A program made the translations under genes and the position numbers. The notes below the pieces were generated by a model, which saw only the letters and a list, made by a program, of their open reading frames with translations, had not been told where the DNA came from and searched no databases. DNA of 64,000 bases from positions 124,001 through 188,000 of the forward strand of contig CALTVC010000004.1 in the NCBI GenBank assembly GCA_943912855.1, given 5' to 3'. The stretch's first letter is position 1. The number at the start of each line of letters is the position of its first letter. Shown here in pieces: positions 54,217 through 61,687 of this stretch. This stretch comes from an uncultured Flavobacterium sp. (GTDB lineage: Bacteria > Bacteroidota > Bacteroidia > Flavobacteriales > Flavobacteriaceae).

Positions 54217-54969
54217 TTAGTTCCAACGTTTATGGTTAAACTTATTGTTCCTCCAAATGTACACCATAAGTACGCCCACTGCGGCACCACCTATGTGTGC
54301 AAAGTGCGCAATACCATCGGTAGCACCAAAAATAGCTGCACCTCTAACCCCCATTACGAGATCGCCCAGAATGATAAACGGTACAAAATATTTCACTTTG
54401 ATGGGTATCGGGAAGAAAAGCATTATCATTTCCTGCTCCGGGAACATAAAGGCGTATGCTGCCATAAGACCGTATAGCGCACCCGAAGCACCCAGCAGCG
54501 TCCCCATATAAGCGCTGTACATAGATATAAGGTCGTCGTTCATAACGAGTTCTTGCCATGCCACAAGTGCTTTACCATCTGCTAAAGTACTTAATACATG
54601 ACTCGCCGAATATCCGTGCTCATTTAGTACACTCATCACCCTATGGTATTCATAATACTCAATACCAAAGTGTAGCAACGCAGCACCTATACCACAAGAG
54701 AAGTAGAAAAACAAGAAGCGCTTTTGCCCCCAAGCCATTTCCAGCATTGGACCAAAAACAAAAAGCCCCAGCATGTTGGAAAAAATGTGTCCCACATTGG
54801 CATGCATAAACATATACGTTATAAACTGCCACGGCTTGTATGCAGGGTTCAGTATAAAATGCAGGTCAAGGTACTCGTGCAGTACTCCATTTTTTATTAC
54901 CAGAGAGGCAACAAAAAAAAGTACGTTTATTATAATAAGATGCTTTACAGTATCTGTTATCCTCATCAT
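54217..54969 (-). CDS. Rhomboid family intramembrane serine protease
   Basis: A 250-residue membrane protein with six or seven hydrophobic segments. The catalytic serine is in LLGASGALYGLM and the histidine in AHFAHIGGAAVG; the HVGHIFSNMLGLFVFGPMLE region holds the first-loop motif HxxxN. It lies between mutL (four-base ATGA overlap) and the second rhomboid, with which it is a paralogue. Substrate unknown. Confidence 0.93.
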   Translation of the reverse strand: MMRITDTVKHLIIINVLFFVASLVIKNGVLHEYLDLHFILNPAYKPWQFITYMFMHANVGHIFSNMLGLFVFGPMLEMAWGQKRFLFFYFSCGIGAALLHFGIEYYEYHRVMSVLNEHGYSASHVLSTLADGKALVAWQELVMNDDLISMYSAYMGTLLGASGALYGLMAAYAFMFPEQEMIMLFFPIPIKVKYFVPFIILGDLVMGVRGAAIFGATDGIAHFAHIGGAAVGVLMVYIWRNNKFNHKRWN

Positions 54970-56918
54970 AGGGCAAAACGTTTATCTAAATCCTCCACAC
55001 TCATGGTTATGAAGGTAGGTTTGTTAAATGGCGATACGCCGGGCTCTTTACATGCAAACAGGGTATTTACCATGGTTTCCTGCTCCTTTTCGGTGAGCTG
55101 CGTACCTGTTTTTACTGCCAAACTCCGTGCCATAGATTTGGCTATACGGTCAGAAAGGCTAAAGCTACTCTCAAGCACTTCCTGCTGCATGTCGTTTATT
55201 AGTTCTTCAAGCAAAATAGACACTTCACTTTCAGCGACGTTTACCGGCAGCCCATCTACAATAACGTGGTCGCTATTAATTTCGGCAAAGCCAAAACCTG
55301 TATTTATAAGCGACGCCTGCATATCTGTAATCATAGTCATTTCGGCAGGTGTATAGTACAACACCAACGGGAAAAGCAACTGCTGGCTCGATGCCTGCTG
55401 TACGGTAATATTACGTAAAAATTGTTCGTATAGTATACGCTGGTGCGCCCTTTTTTGGTCGATAATCACCATACCCGATTTTATAGGGCTAACAATGTAT
55501 TTTTTATGAATCTGGTAGGTTTTGTATATTGTGGTTTCCTCAATTTCCGAGTCATTAAATAACGACCCCGTTACTTCTTCCGACTCAAAGTTTATCTCGG
55601 CTATTTCCTCATTGCTTGGGTTTGTACCTACGTACAGGCTCTCCCAACTTGGCTGGAATTCCTTTTTAAACGATGGTATGGCAAAGTTACCCGATGAACC
55701 CGAAGATGCTTTACTCGCCACGCTACCACCAAGGCTCCTCCCTCCTCCCGATGAAGAAAACGAACTGCTAAAACTTCCGCCACCGAAACCACCTCCCGAA
55801 GGGCTGTCATCTGCAAAGGGGTTAAAATTACGGTCTACTTCTACCGTAGGCATACTTGCTTCCTTGCCCTCATAATTGTACGGGGTATCAAGGTTGGCAT
55901 CACGATCAAAATCCAGTACCGGGGCAATGTTAAACTGCCCAAGGCTGTGTTTTATAGCCGAACGCAGTATGGCGTAGAGCGCGTGCTCATCGTCAAACTT
56001 TATCTCGGTCTTTGTAGGATGAATGTTTATATCTATGGTATGCGGTGGCACATCCAGGTACAGGTAGTACGCGGGTTGAGTGCCGTCTTTAAGCAGGCCT
56101 TCGTAAGCCGCCATAACTGCATGGTGCAGATACGGACTTTTTATAAAACGGTTGTTTACAAAAAAGAACTGCTCACCCCTGTTCTTCTTGGCAAATTCCG
56201 GTTTGGTTACAAAACCGTTTATGGTAACAATCTCTGTAGTTTCGTTTACGGGAACAAGCTTTTCGTTGGTCTTACCCCCAAAAATGCCCACAATACGCTG
56301 GCGCATATTACCAGAAGGCAGGTTAAACATTTCGCTGCCGTTGTGGTACAGCATAAAGCTGATGTTGGCATGCGCCATTGCCACACGCTCAAACTCGTCT
56401 ACAATATGGCGGAACTCCACCGTATCGCTTTTTAAGAAGTTGCGACGCGCGGGTATGTTGAAAAATAAGTTCTTTATAGAAAATGATGTACCCCGTGGCA
56501 ATACCGCTACGTCCTGATGGGTAAATTTACTACCCTCTATAATCAGATGGGTTCCCAGTTCATCCTGCTCCTGGCGGGTTTTCATCTCCACATGGGTAAC
56601 CGCGGCAATAGAAGCAAGCGCCTCTCCACGAAAGCCTTTTGTGTGTAACGAAAACAAATCCTCGGCATGACGGATTTTACTGGTGGCATGACGCTCAAAG
56701 CACAGGCGGGCATCGGTAACGCTCATGCCCTTGCCGTTGTCTATAACCTGTATAAGAGTTTTACCGGCATCCTTTACGATAAGTTTAATCTCGGTAGCGC
56801 CTGCGTCTACCGCGTTTTCCATCAGTTCCTTAACCACCGAAGCCGGGCGCTGTACCACCTCACCGGCGGCTATCTGGTTGGCAACATGGTCTGGAAGAAG
56901 CTGGATAATACTCGACAT
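54966..56918 (-). CDS. mutL: DNA mismatch repair protein MutL (intact copy)
   Basis: A 650-residue protein that couples MutS mismatch recognition to repair. GHL ATPase motifs: ENAVDAGA (Glu 36 region), DNGKGM, and TKGFRGEALASI. A central linker of Gly/Ser follows (about 350-420). In the C-terminal dimer domain the endonuclease motif DQHA-x2-E-x4-E reads DQKRAHQRILYE, and the later CPHGRP motif is replaced by SPFNKPT, so endonuclease activity is doubtful. It starts a four-gene operon and ends in a four-base overlap with a rhomboid gene. Two truncated copies of its 5' end lie upstream at 59832-60059 and 61117-61545. Confidence 0.96.
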   Translation of the reverse strand: MSSIIQLLPDHVANQIAAGEVVQRPASVVKELMENAVDAGATEIKLIVKDAGKTLIQVIDNGKGMSVTDARLCFERHATSKIRHAEDLFSLHTKGFRGEALASIAAVTHVEMKTRQEQDELGTHLIIEGSKFTHQDVAVLPRGTSFSIKNLFFNIPARRNFLKSDTVEFRHIVDEFERVAMAHANISFMLYHNGSEMFNLPSGNMRQRIVGIFGGKTNEKLVPVNETTEIVTINGFVTKPEFAKKNRGEQFFFVNNRFIKSPYLHHAVMAAYEGLLKDGTQPAYYLYLDVPPHTIDINIHPTKTEIKFDDEHALYAILRSAIKHSLGQFNIAPVLDFDRDANLDTPYNYEGKEASMPTVEVDRNFNPFADDSPSGGGFGGGSFSSSFSSSGGGRSLGGSVASKASSGSSGNFAIPSFKKEFQPSWESLYVGTNPSNEEIAEINFESEEVTGSLFNDSEIEETTIYKTYQIHKKYIVSPIKSGMVIIDQKRAHQRILYEQFLRNITVQQASSQQLLFPLVLYYTPAEMTMITDMQASLINTGFGFAEINSDHVIVDGLPVNVAESEVSILLEELINDMQQEVLESSFSLSDRIAKSMARSLAVKTGTQLTEKEQETMVNTLFACKEPGVSPFNKPTFITMSVEDLDKRFAL

Positions 56919-56980
56919 TTTGTGTGTACAGTTGTTTTTAAAAGGATACCAAAGGTACGATTTTTTTGTGGGAGGGGGAA
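56495..56980 (-). repeat. Master copy of the mutL 5' repeat
   Basis: The first 142 codons of mutL and about 60 bases upstream of its start are present again at 61122-61608 in direct orientation, with the start codon displaced by exactly 4627 bases. A third partial copy is at 59832-60099, displaced by 3141 bases. Identity to the 61 kb copy is about 98% over the first 76 codons (5 differences in 228 bases) and lower further in. Confidence 0.9.
56950..56957 (-). promoter_or_regulatory. -7 promoter box of mutL
   Basis: The minus strand reads TACCTTTG, an exact -7 box, 31 bases before the mutL start. The same box is preserved upstream of both truncated copies (minus strand 60092-60099 and 61577-61584), at nearly the same distance. 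Confidence 0.65.
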
Positions 56981-57059
56981 ATGACTATAAATACTGTTAG
57001 GATTATTTTCTTTAACAAAATTTTAATAATTTTACTTAAACCAAACAACAGATTCTTAT

Positions 57060-57680
57060 ATGAAGCAATACTTTATCTATCAAAACGGGGAACAGTCAGG
57101 ACCATTTTTCATTGAAGAACTTGAAAGTAAAAAAATAAGCAGGGAAATACTTGTCTGGACAGAAGGACTAACTGATTGGCAGAAAGCAGAGAATATTGAA
57201 GAATTAAATTTATTATTCAAGACACTGCCACCTCCTATCCCAAGGTCTGCACCTCCCGTCTTTGAACGCGAAAACACTTATGTTCAACAACTAGAAACAT
57301 CGGAAAGTGGGAACTCGACAATAAAGAAAGTCGGGATATTCTTAGGTATTGCTATTCTACTATTTGTAAGTGTTTGTGTATTCGTTGCTTATCAGAATGA
57401 CCAGGATTTGAAGCAACGTGAATTAGAAACAAGAATTGCCGAGCAGGAAAGACAAGTACGCGAAGCACGCATCCGCGAAATTAACAATGAATTAAACGTC
57501 GTTTACCAAAACATTGAAGAAGCAAAAAGACAACTGCATGATGTTTCTTCATTTCACTTTTTACGATCGGACAGAAAAAGGCATCAACAAATATCTGAAG
57601 CTGAAGAAATAGTTGAGTCTTGGCAAAATAAAAAGAACAGTCTTGAGCAAGAAATTAAAAGTCTTCAAGCGTCATATTAG
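57060..57680 (+). CDS. GYF-domain membrane protein with coiled coil
   Basis: A 206-residue protein with a GYF_2 (DUF4339) domain at residues 2-55 (YFIYQNGEQSGPFFIEEL ... EGLTDWQKAENIEEL), a proline-rich linker, one membrane helix (about 92-112, VGIFLGIAILLFVSVCVFVAY) and a long coiled coil (about 115-206, RELETRIAEQERQVREARI). The GYF-2 domain probably binds proline-rich partners on the cytosolic face. It is AT-rich and lies 141 bases from mutL; 20 bases separate it from the next lipoprotein gene. Specific role unknown. Confidence 0.82.
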   Translation: MKQYFIYQNGEQSGPFFIEELESKKISREILVWTEGLTDWQKAENIEELNLLFKTLPPPIPRSAPPVFERENTYVQQLETSESGNSTIKKVGIFLGIAILLFVSVCVFVAYQNDQDLKQRELETRIAEQERQVREARIREINNELNVVYQNIEEAKRQLHDVSSFHFLRSDRKRHQQISEAEEIVESWQNKKNSLEQEIKSLQASY

Positions 57681-57700
57681 AACATACCTAAAACTATTAA

Positions 57701-58630
57701 ATGAAACCACTACTATTTTCGCTTCTCGCTGTTACTTTAACCTCTTGCCAAAAAGAAAAAGAACATACCCCTCCTACTTCAATTACTGAAAATAGTGTAA
57801 ACATAACTGAACCCGATTCAATTGTGTTAGAAAAATACTGGAAATGGATAGAAGCAAAAACAAATGAAAGTTTTTCAATAAAGCCTACAGACACACTTGC
57901 TTTAAAACGACTTGAAGTAAACCGAAATGAGGAATTGTTAGATAATTTTCTCACTGCATCAGACAGTCTGAAGTCACGCTTGTATGACGACTATACTCCC
58001 GAAAAACTGAAACGACATTTATATACATTCGATTTTAATGGAGATAGTTTTGAAGATGTGATCTATTACGGACCTTCGGGAGGAGAAGGGAATACTGTGC
58101 ATTTCTTCCTAAATAAACAAAATGGTTTTAAAAATTTATTTACCCAAAGTCAGACATTACAAAAGCCTGTAGTAGAAAATGGCAAATTGACCGGATTTAC
58201 CATATTGAATCCAGGCTGTTGTGCAGAATATGAAATTGTTGAATATAACTATGCCGTGGACTATAATAAAGCTACTCCTACTTTTATGTTGAAAAACACC
58301 ATAGGCTATTTAGACGACTATCAGAAACCGGAAAAGATGTTATCGAAAGAAATGCCTTTTACTATTAAAACAGCCAAAGCTTCACTTCGTCCGGAGTGTT
58401 ATATCTTAAACATTGAACATCCTATTTATGGCGAAGCAGGAAATGAAATAGTAGCGTATGATAAAGGGCATAAAGGCAAAGCAATTGGCACTCGTAAAGA
58501 AGATGGTAAGGACTGGTTATATGTACAAATGGAGCCTACAAAAACAAAAAAGGGATATACCGATGTATTTCACACCCAACCCACTGCTGTTTACGGCTGG
58601 ATTATAAAGAGTGATACCGATTTAAAATAG
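57701..58630 (+). CDS. Hypothetical lipoprotein with calcium-binding-like and SH3-like parts
   Basis: A 309-residue predicted lipoprotein (leader ending TLTSC, cysteine 16). The centre has FDFNGDSFEDVIYYGPSGGEGN, which resembles a FG-GAP or EF-hand-like loop with Asp-rich DxNxDxxED spacing, and GCC in NPGCCAEYEIVEY. The C-terminal part (about 240-309, AIGTRKEDGKDWLYVQME ... GWIIKSDTD) looks like a bacterial SH3 fold. I recognise no named family. The stop codon TAG overlaps the first base pair of a 32-bp palindrome. Confidence 0.7.
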   Translation: MKPLLFSLLAVTLTSCQKEKEHTPPTSITENSVNITEPDSIVLEKYWKWIEAKTNESFSIKPTDTLALKRLEVNRNEELLDNFLTASDSLKSRLYDDYTPEKLKRHLYTFDFNGDSFEDVIYYGPSGGEGNTVHFFLNKQNGFKNLFTQSQTLQKPVVENGKLTGFTILNPGCCAEYEIVEYNYAVDYNKATPTFMLKNTIGYLDDYQKPEKMLSKEMPFTIKTAKASLRPECYILNIEHPIYGEAGNEIVAYDKGHKGKAIGTRKEDGKDWLYVQMEPTKTKKGYTDVFHTQPTAVYGWIIKSDTDLK

Positions 58631-58660
58631 CACGATAGTATCATATGATACTATCGTGCT
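58629..58660. promoter_or_regulatory. Perfect 32-bp palindrome, operator candidate 1 for the Fic gene
   Basis: The left arm AGCACGATAGTATCAT is followed directly by its exact reverse complement, giving a 32-bp palindrome without a spacer. It starts at the stop codon of the lipoprotein gene and lies 23-54 bases upstream of the Fic -7 box. The core (GATAGTATCAT and complement) recurs at 58690 and, with one mismatch, at 63395. A dimeric DNA-binding protein is the natural ligand. Confidence 0.75.
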
Positions 58661-58682
58661 ATGCTTAACTCATTATTTTCAT

Positions 58683-58690
58683 TATCTTTG
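58683..58690 (+). promoter_or_regulatory. -7 promoter box of the Fic gene
   Basis: TATCTTTG, an exact TAnnTTTG match, lies between the two palindromes; its last base is the first base of operator 2. A start of transcription would fall inside operator 2, about 15 bases before the start codon. The -33 element is poor. Confidence 0.65.
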
Positions 58691-58711
58691 ATAGTATCAA
58701 ATGATACTATC
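58690..58711. promoter_or_regulatory. 22-bp palindrome, operator candidate 2 for the Fic gene
   Basis: GATAGTATCA-AATG-ATACTATC type palindrome: the arms GATAGTATCA and its complement match the core of the palindrome at 58629, with one asymmetry at the centre. It begins at the last base of the -7 box and ends directly before the Fic ATG at 58712, so a bound protein would block transcription. Confidence 0.75.
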
Positions 58712-59665
58712 ATGACACCACCATATGATATAACGCCAAAAATAATAGCGCTACTAACTTCCGTATCTGAAAAGATAGGAGCGGCTAATGCGTTGTACTT
58801 AAACAGGCAATCACCCCAACTGAGAAAACAGAACCAGATTAAGACAATACATTCGTCATTACAGATTGAAGGAAATACACTAAGTGAAGCCCAGATAACT
58901 GCAATTATAGAAAATAAACACGTTGCCGGACCTGAGAAAGATATTAACGAAGTATTGAATGCAATAAAGGTATATGACGCACTTGACACATTCAAGGCAA
59001 CGTCTGAAAAAGATTTCCTAAAGGCTCACAAGCAATTAATGGCGGGACTTGTATTGCAACCGGGACAATACCGCAAACTAGGTGTAGGCATTGTAAAAGG
59101 TACACAAGTAGCCCACGTGGCACCTCCTGCAACCAATGTACCTTACCTAATGAAAGACCTGTTTACCTATCTTAAAACATCCGAAGATCCCGCTCTCATA
59201 AAAAGCTGTGTGTTTCATTACGAAATGGAATTCATTCACCCTTTTATGGATGGTAACGGGCGCATGGGACGGCTTTGGCAAACGGTGGTATTAATCGAAC
59301 AACACCCTGTATTTGCTTCACTCCCGTTTGAAACGCTTATCAGCAAAAACCAGGCAGATTATTACAATGCACTTGCCCTATCTGATAAAACAGGCAAATC
59401 TACTCCGTTTATAGAATACATGTTAGGCATCATTGATACATCACTCGGAACATTGCTCAACTACAATGACAGAACAATGACCGGCATTCAAAGACTGGAG
59501 TATTTTGTAGCTACCCGAGAAAGCTCTTTTACCCGGAAGAATTACATGGATACTTTCAAAGATATATCTTCGGCAACGGCAAGCCGGGACCTTAAAAAAG
59601 GTGTGTCGTTAGGGTTGTTTACAATAAAGGGCAGCGGCAACCAAACCTTTTACAAAATCACATAA
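58712..59665 (+). CDS. Fic family protein with C-terminal winged helix, class II
   Basis: A 317-residue Fic protein. The catalytic motif HPFMDGNGRMGRLW is complete (HPFxDGNGRxxR), so AMP transfer is expected. The inhibitory motif (S/T)xxxE(G/N) appears N-terminally as SLQIEGN, which makes it a class II, self-inhibited Fic. The C-terminal 60 residues (SSFTRKNYMDTFKDISSATA ... LGLFTIKGSGNQTFYKI) form a winged helix. The frame is open to 58661, but the start at 58712, directly after operator 2, gives the usual N terminus. Two long palindromes flank its promoter, so autoregulation through the winged helix is plausible. Fic proteins of this kind modify targets with AMP and are often toxins or stress regulators. 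Confidence 0.9.
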   Translation: MTPPYDITPKIIALLTSVSEKIGAANALYLNRQSPQLRKQNQIKTIHSSLQIEGNTLSEAQITAIIENKHVAGPEKDINEVLNAIKVYDALDTFKATSEKDFLKAHKQLMAGLVLQPGQYRKLGVGIVKGTQVAHVAPPATNVPYLMKDLFTYLKTSEDPALIKSCVFHYEMEFIHPFMDGNGRMGRLWQTVVLIEQHPVFASLPFETLISKNQADYYNALALSDKTGKSTPFIEYMLGIIDTSLGTLLNYNDRTMTGIQRLEYFVATRESSFTRKNYMDTFKDISSATASRDLKKGVSLGLFTIKGSGNQTFYKIT

Positions 59666-59831
59666 AAACAAAAACCCACTCTTACGAGTGGGTTTTCTAT
59701 ATCTGTTACGCTTGTCCGGCAGGACCGAAATTTAGCGGCATGTGAGGCTGCTCTGTTTCGGTAATGATACCGTGGGCGCTCTCATAGCGGTGTATGTTTT
59801 CGGCCATGGCTTTCAGCAACCTTTTCGCATG
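59661..59831 (-). repeat. Second copy of the DUF3467 3' end and its terminator
   Basis: 171 bases match 63428-63598 with a single difference (in the terminator loop). The copy begins inside the Fic stop codon (CATAA) and ends at the GCATG where it is joined to a mutL fragment. It is in the same orientation as the intact copy, displaced by 3767 bases. Confidence 0.93.
59671..59696 (-). terminator. Bidirectional terminator between the Fic gene and the chimera
   Basis: AAAACCCACTC / GAGTGGGTTTT stem with a 4-base loop. It is the DUF3467 terminator carried along in the repeat and now also ends the Fic transcript. Confidence 0.85.
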
Positions 59832-60059
59832 GCGCTCAAAGCGCAGGCAGGCATCAGTAACGCTCATGCCCTTGCCGTTGTCTATAACCTGGATAAGGGT
59901 TTTACCGGCATCCTTTACAATCAGTTTAATCTCGGTAGCGCCTGCGTCTACCGCGTTTTCCATCAGTTCCTTAACCACCGAAGCCGGGCGCTGTACCACC
60001 TCACCGGTGGCTATCTGGTTGGCAACATGGTCTGGAAGAAGCTGGACAATACTCGACAT
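59706..60059 (-). pseudogene. In-frame chimera of MutL N terminus and DUF3467 C terminus
   Basis: An open frame of 117 codons. Residues 1-79 match the MutL ATPase N terminus (ENAVDAGA and DNGKGM kept; SVTDACLRFERHA at the end), residues 80-117 match the end of the DUF3467 protein (KRLLKAMAENIHRYESAHG ... NFGPAGQA). The join is at a five-base sequence (GCATG on the plus strand, 59827-59831) that occurs at the matching spot in both parent genes. The frame is intact and a -7 box is kept upstream, so it could be expressed, but it lacks ATPase motif III and is unlikely to repair DNA. Treated as a recombination product. Confidence 0.88.
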
Positions 60060-60099
60060 TTAAATTTACTGTATTATTAAAAATAAGATACCAAAGGTA
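59832..60099 (-). repeat. Partial copy of the mutL 5' end (chimera copy)
   Basis: 76 codons of mutL from the start codon, with a diverged upstream region that still keeps GATACCAAAGGTAC. It differs from the intact mutL at 10 of 228 bases and from the 61 kb copy at 7, sharing four base variants with the latter. Confidence 0.88.
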
Positions 60100-60158
60100 C
60101 AGAAATTTTGCGGGTGCAGGAAACAGGATAAATAGTGTTTTTTGGCTGCCAAAAAATA

Positions 60159-60653
60159 TTACATTTCAGAATACCCTACATTAGTAAGGAAAGCCCTCCT
60201 CATAATAATTTGTTTAGATTTCCTTTTCAGGCTCTTCCTGTCTACAATATAGATTACTTTAGGAGAAGGAGCCCCTCTTACCTGCCCAAAATATTGAAAG
60301 AACACTTCCTCCGGAGTAAATCCCTTTATAAAACTGAGGCAAATGAGCTCTTCCTTATGCGCCTCTAAAAAAGAAACTTTGTCCATAGTAATTGGCGCGA
60401 AACGAGAAGTGTCTTTCTTATTTACTGAAAATATAAACACTTTACCTTTAGTATCTTTTATTTCGTAATGACTTTGATATTCGTTCAAAGTTTGGGACCA
60501 ATGAAACTCACTGAATTTTTTTGATTTTATTTTTGTCTCTTTTGTATTACTATCATCAAATACAAAATATAGCGTATCCCGGGATTTTAAATATTCAACA
60601 TCCTGAGAAAACACTTTATAGAACACAAAAAAGAAAAAAACTATTTTTTTCAT
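60159..60653 (-). CDS. Small exported hypothetical protein beside the metallopeptidase fragment
   Basis: A 164-residue protein with a signal peptide (MKKIVFFFFVFYKVFSQ). The mature part is charged and beta-rich (YFVFDDSNTKETKIKSKKF) and has no recognised motif. It starts near the stop codon of the metallopeptidase fragment, so the two belonged to one operon. Placement directly after an HExxH toxin-like tip suggests an immunity or accessory role, but this is inference. An alternative start is at 60665. AT-rich. Confidence 0.68.
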   Translation of the reverse strand: MKKIVFFFFVFYKVFSQDVEYLKSRDTLYFVFDDSNTKETKIKSKKFSEFHWSQTLNEYQSHYEIKDTKGKVFIFSVNKKDTSRFAPITMDKVSFLEAHKEELICLSFIKGFTPEEVFFQYFGQVRGAPSPKVIYIVDRKSLKRKSKQIIMRRAFLTNVGYSEM

Positions 60654-60655
60654 AA

Positions 60656-61126
60656 CTACATGCATGTAACGGATTGAACCACAGAAATATAACTATTAAA
60701 ATAATATTTCCCTACCGAATTATCAGGAAAAATACTCTTGAATAATTGGCTGTTGTGCAAACCTTCATAACTCTGATATTTAAAATAATCTGTCCAAATC
60801 CAAGGAGTAGATATCCCAGAATTAGTTGGAGGGTCTGAATTTGTAGGAAGATATATCCCATATCCTGATTCAGCCGGATGATCTAATGCATAAATTTGAG
60901 CCGATGTAAACAAACTATTTTTTAATTCTAATAATATTGATGAAATTACGGGGGCAAAAGTTTCTGTCATAAACTCAAGCTGAGAATCAGGAGAACCGAT
61001 ATCATTTAAGTGCTGTTGGATTACAGTAGACAGATCTTGTTGAGAAAGTGTAAGAGTATTTGCTCCAAAATCTACACGCAAGACATTTAAAAAAGCATGT
61101 ATCATTTCATGAATTATTAACGTTGC
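60656..61126 (-). pseudogene. C-terminal remnant of an HExxH metallopeptidase, possibly a toxin tip
   Basis: Translating past the first ATG (61105) in the same frame reveals ATLIIHEMIHAFLNVLRVD, that is, the zinc metallopeptidase motif HEMIH with the usual hydrophobic helix around it. Upstream of this the DNA is mutL, in another frame, so the N-terminal part of the protein has been cut off. The remaining 150 residues (to ISVVQSVTCM) are not recognised. Lone zincin tips followed by a small exported gene resemble polymorphic-toxin C termini with an immunity gene. It has no own start region and is probably not functional. Confidence 0.75.
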
Positions 61127-61545
61127 AGTACCGCTACATCCTGGTGGGTAAACTTGCTCCCCTCTATAATCAGGTGGGTGCCCAGTTCATCCTGCTCCTG
61201 GCGGGTTTTCATCTCCACGTGGGTAACCGCCCCAATAGAAGCAAGCGCCTCTCCACGAAAGCCTTTTGTATGTAGTGAAAATAAGTCCTCGGCATGGCGG
61301 ATTTTACTGGTAGCATGACGCTCAAAGCACAGGCGGGTATCGGTAACGCTCATGCCCTTGCCGTTGTCTATAACCTGGATAAGGGTTTTACCGGCATCCT
61401 TTACAATCAGTTTAATCTCGGTAGCGCCTGCGTCTACCGCGTTTTCCATCAGTTCCTTAACCACCGAAGCCGGGCGCTGTACCACCTCACCGGCGGCTAT
61501 CTGGTTGGCAACATGGTCTGGAAGAAGCTGGATAATACTCGACAT
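61117..61545 (-). pseudogene. Truncated mutL copy, first 142 codons
   Basis: The frame runs from an intact start (MSSIIQLLPDHVANQIAAGE) through ATPase motifs I (ENAVDAGA), II (DNGKGM) and III (KGFRGEALASIGAVTHVE) to VAVLQR and a stop created by the junction with the metallopeptidase gene. It lacks the rest of the ATPase domain and all of the C-terminal dimer domain. The upstream region with the -7 box is retained, so a fragment could be produced. Whether it interferes with MutL is unknown. Confidence 0.9.
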
Positions 61546-61608
61546 TTTGTGTGTACAGTTGTTTTTAAAAGGATACCAAAGGTACGATCTTTTTTGTGGG
61601 AGGGGAAA
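61122..61608 (-). repeat. Second copy of the mutL 5' repeat
   Basis: About 487 bases homologous to 56495-56980 in direct orientation, from the junction with the metallopeptidase remnant to about 60 bases upstream of the start codon. Beyond 61608 the sequence is unrelated. Confidence 0.9.
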
Positions 61609-61687
61609 ATTACGTGTTGAGCATTATTGCGGGAAATACGCAAATCGGTTTAACATAAATTTTGTAGGTTTATGAAAAATAATAAAC

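Noticed and set aside
58629..58660. The 32-bp palindrome as a plain transcription terminator of the lipoprotein gene
   Set aside because: No T tract follows on either strand, there is no loop, and the core recurs at two other sites, which fits an operator better.
59706..60059. Assembly artefact as the full explanation of the mutL and DUF3467 copies
   Set aside because: The mutL copies differ from the intact gene by several to many bases and have different flanks, which a simple misassembly would not produce; long reads would still be worth having.
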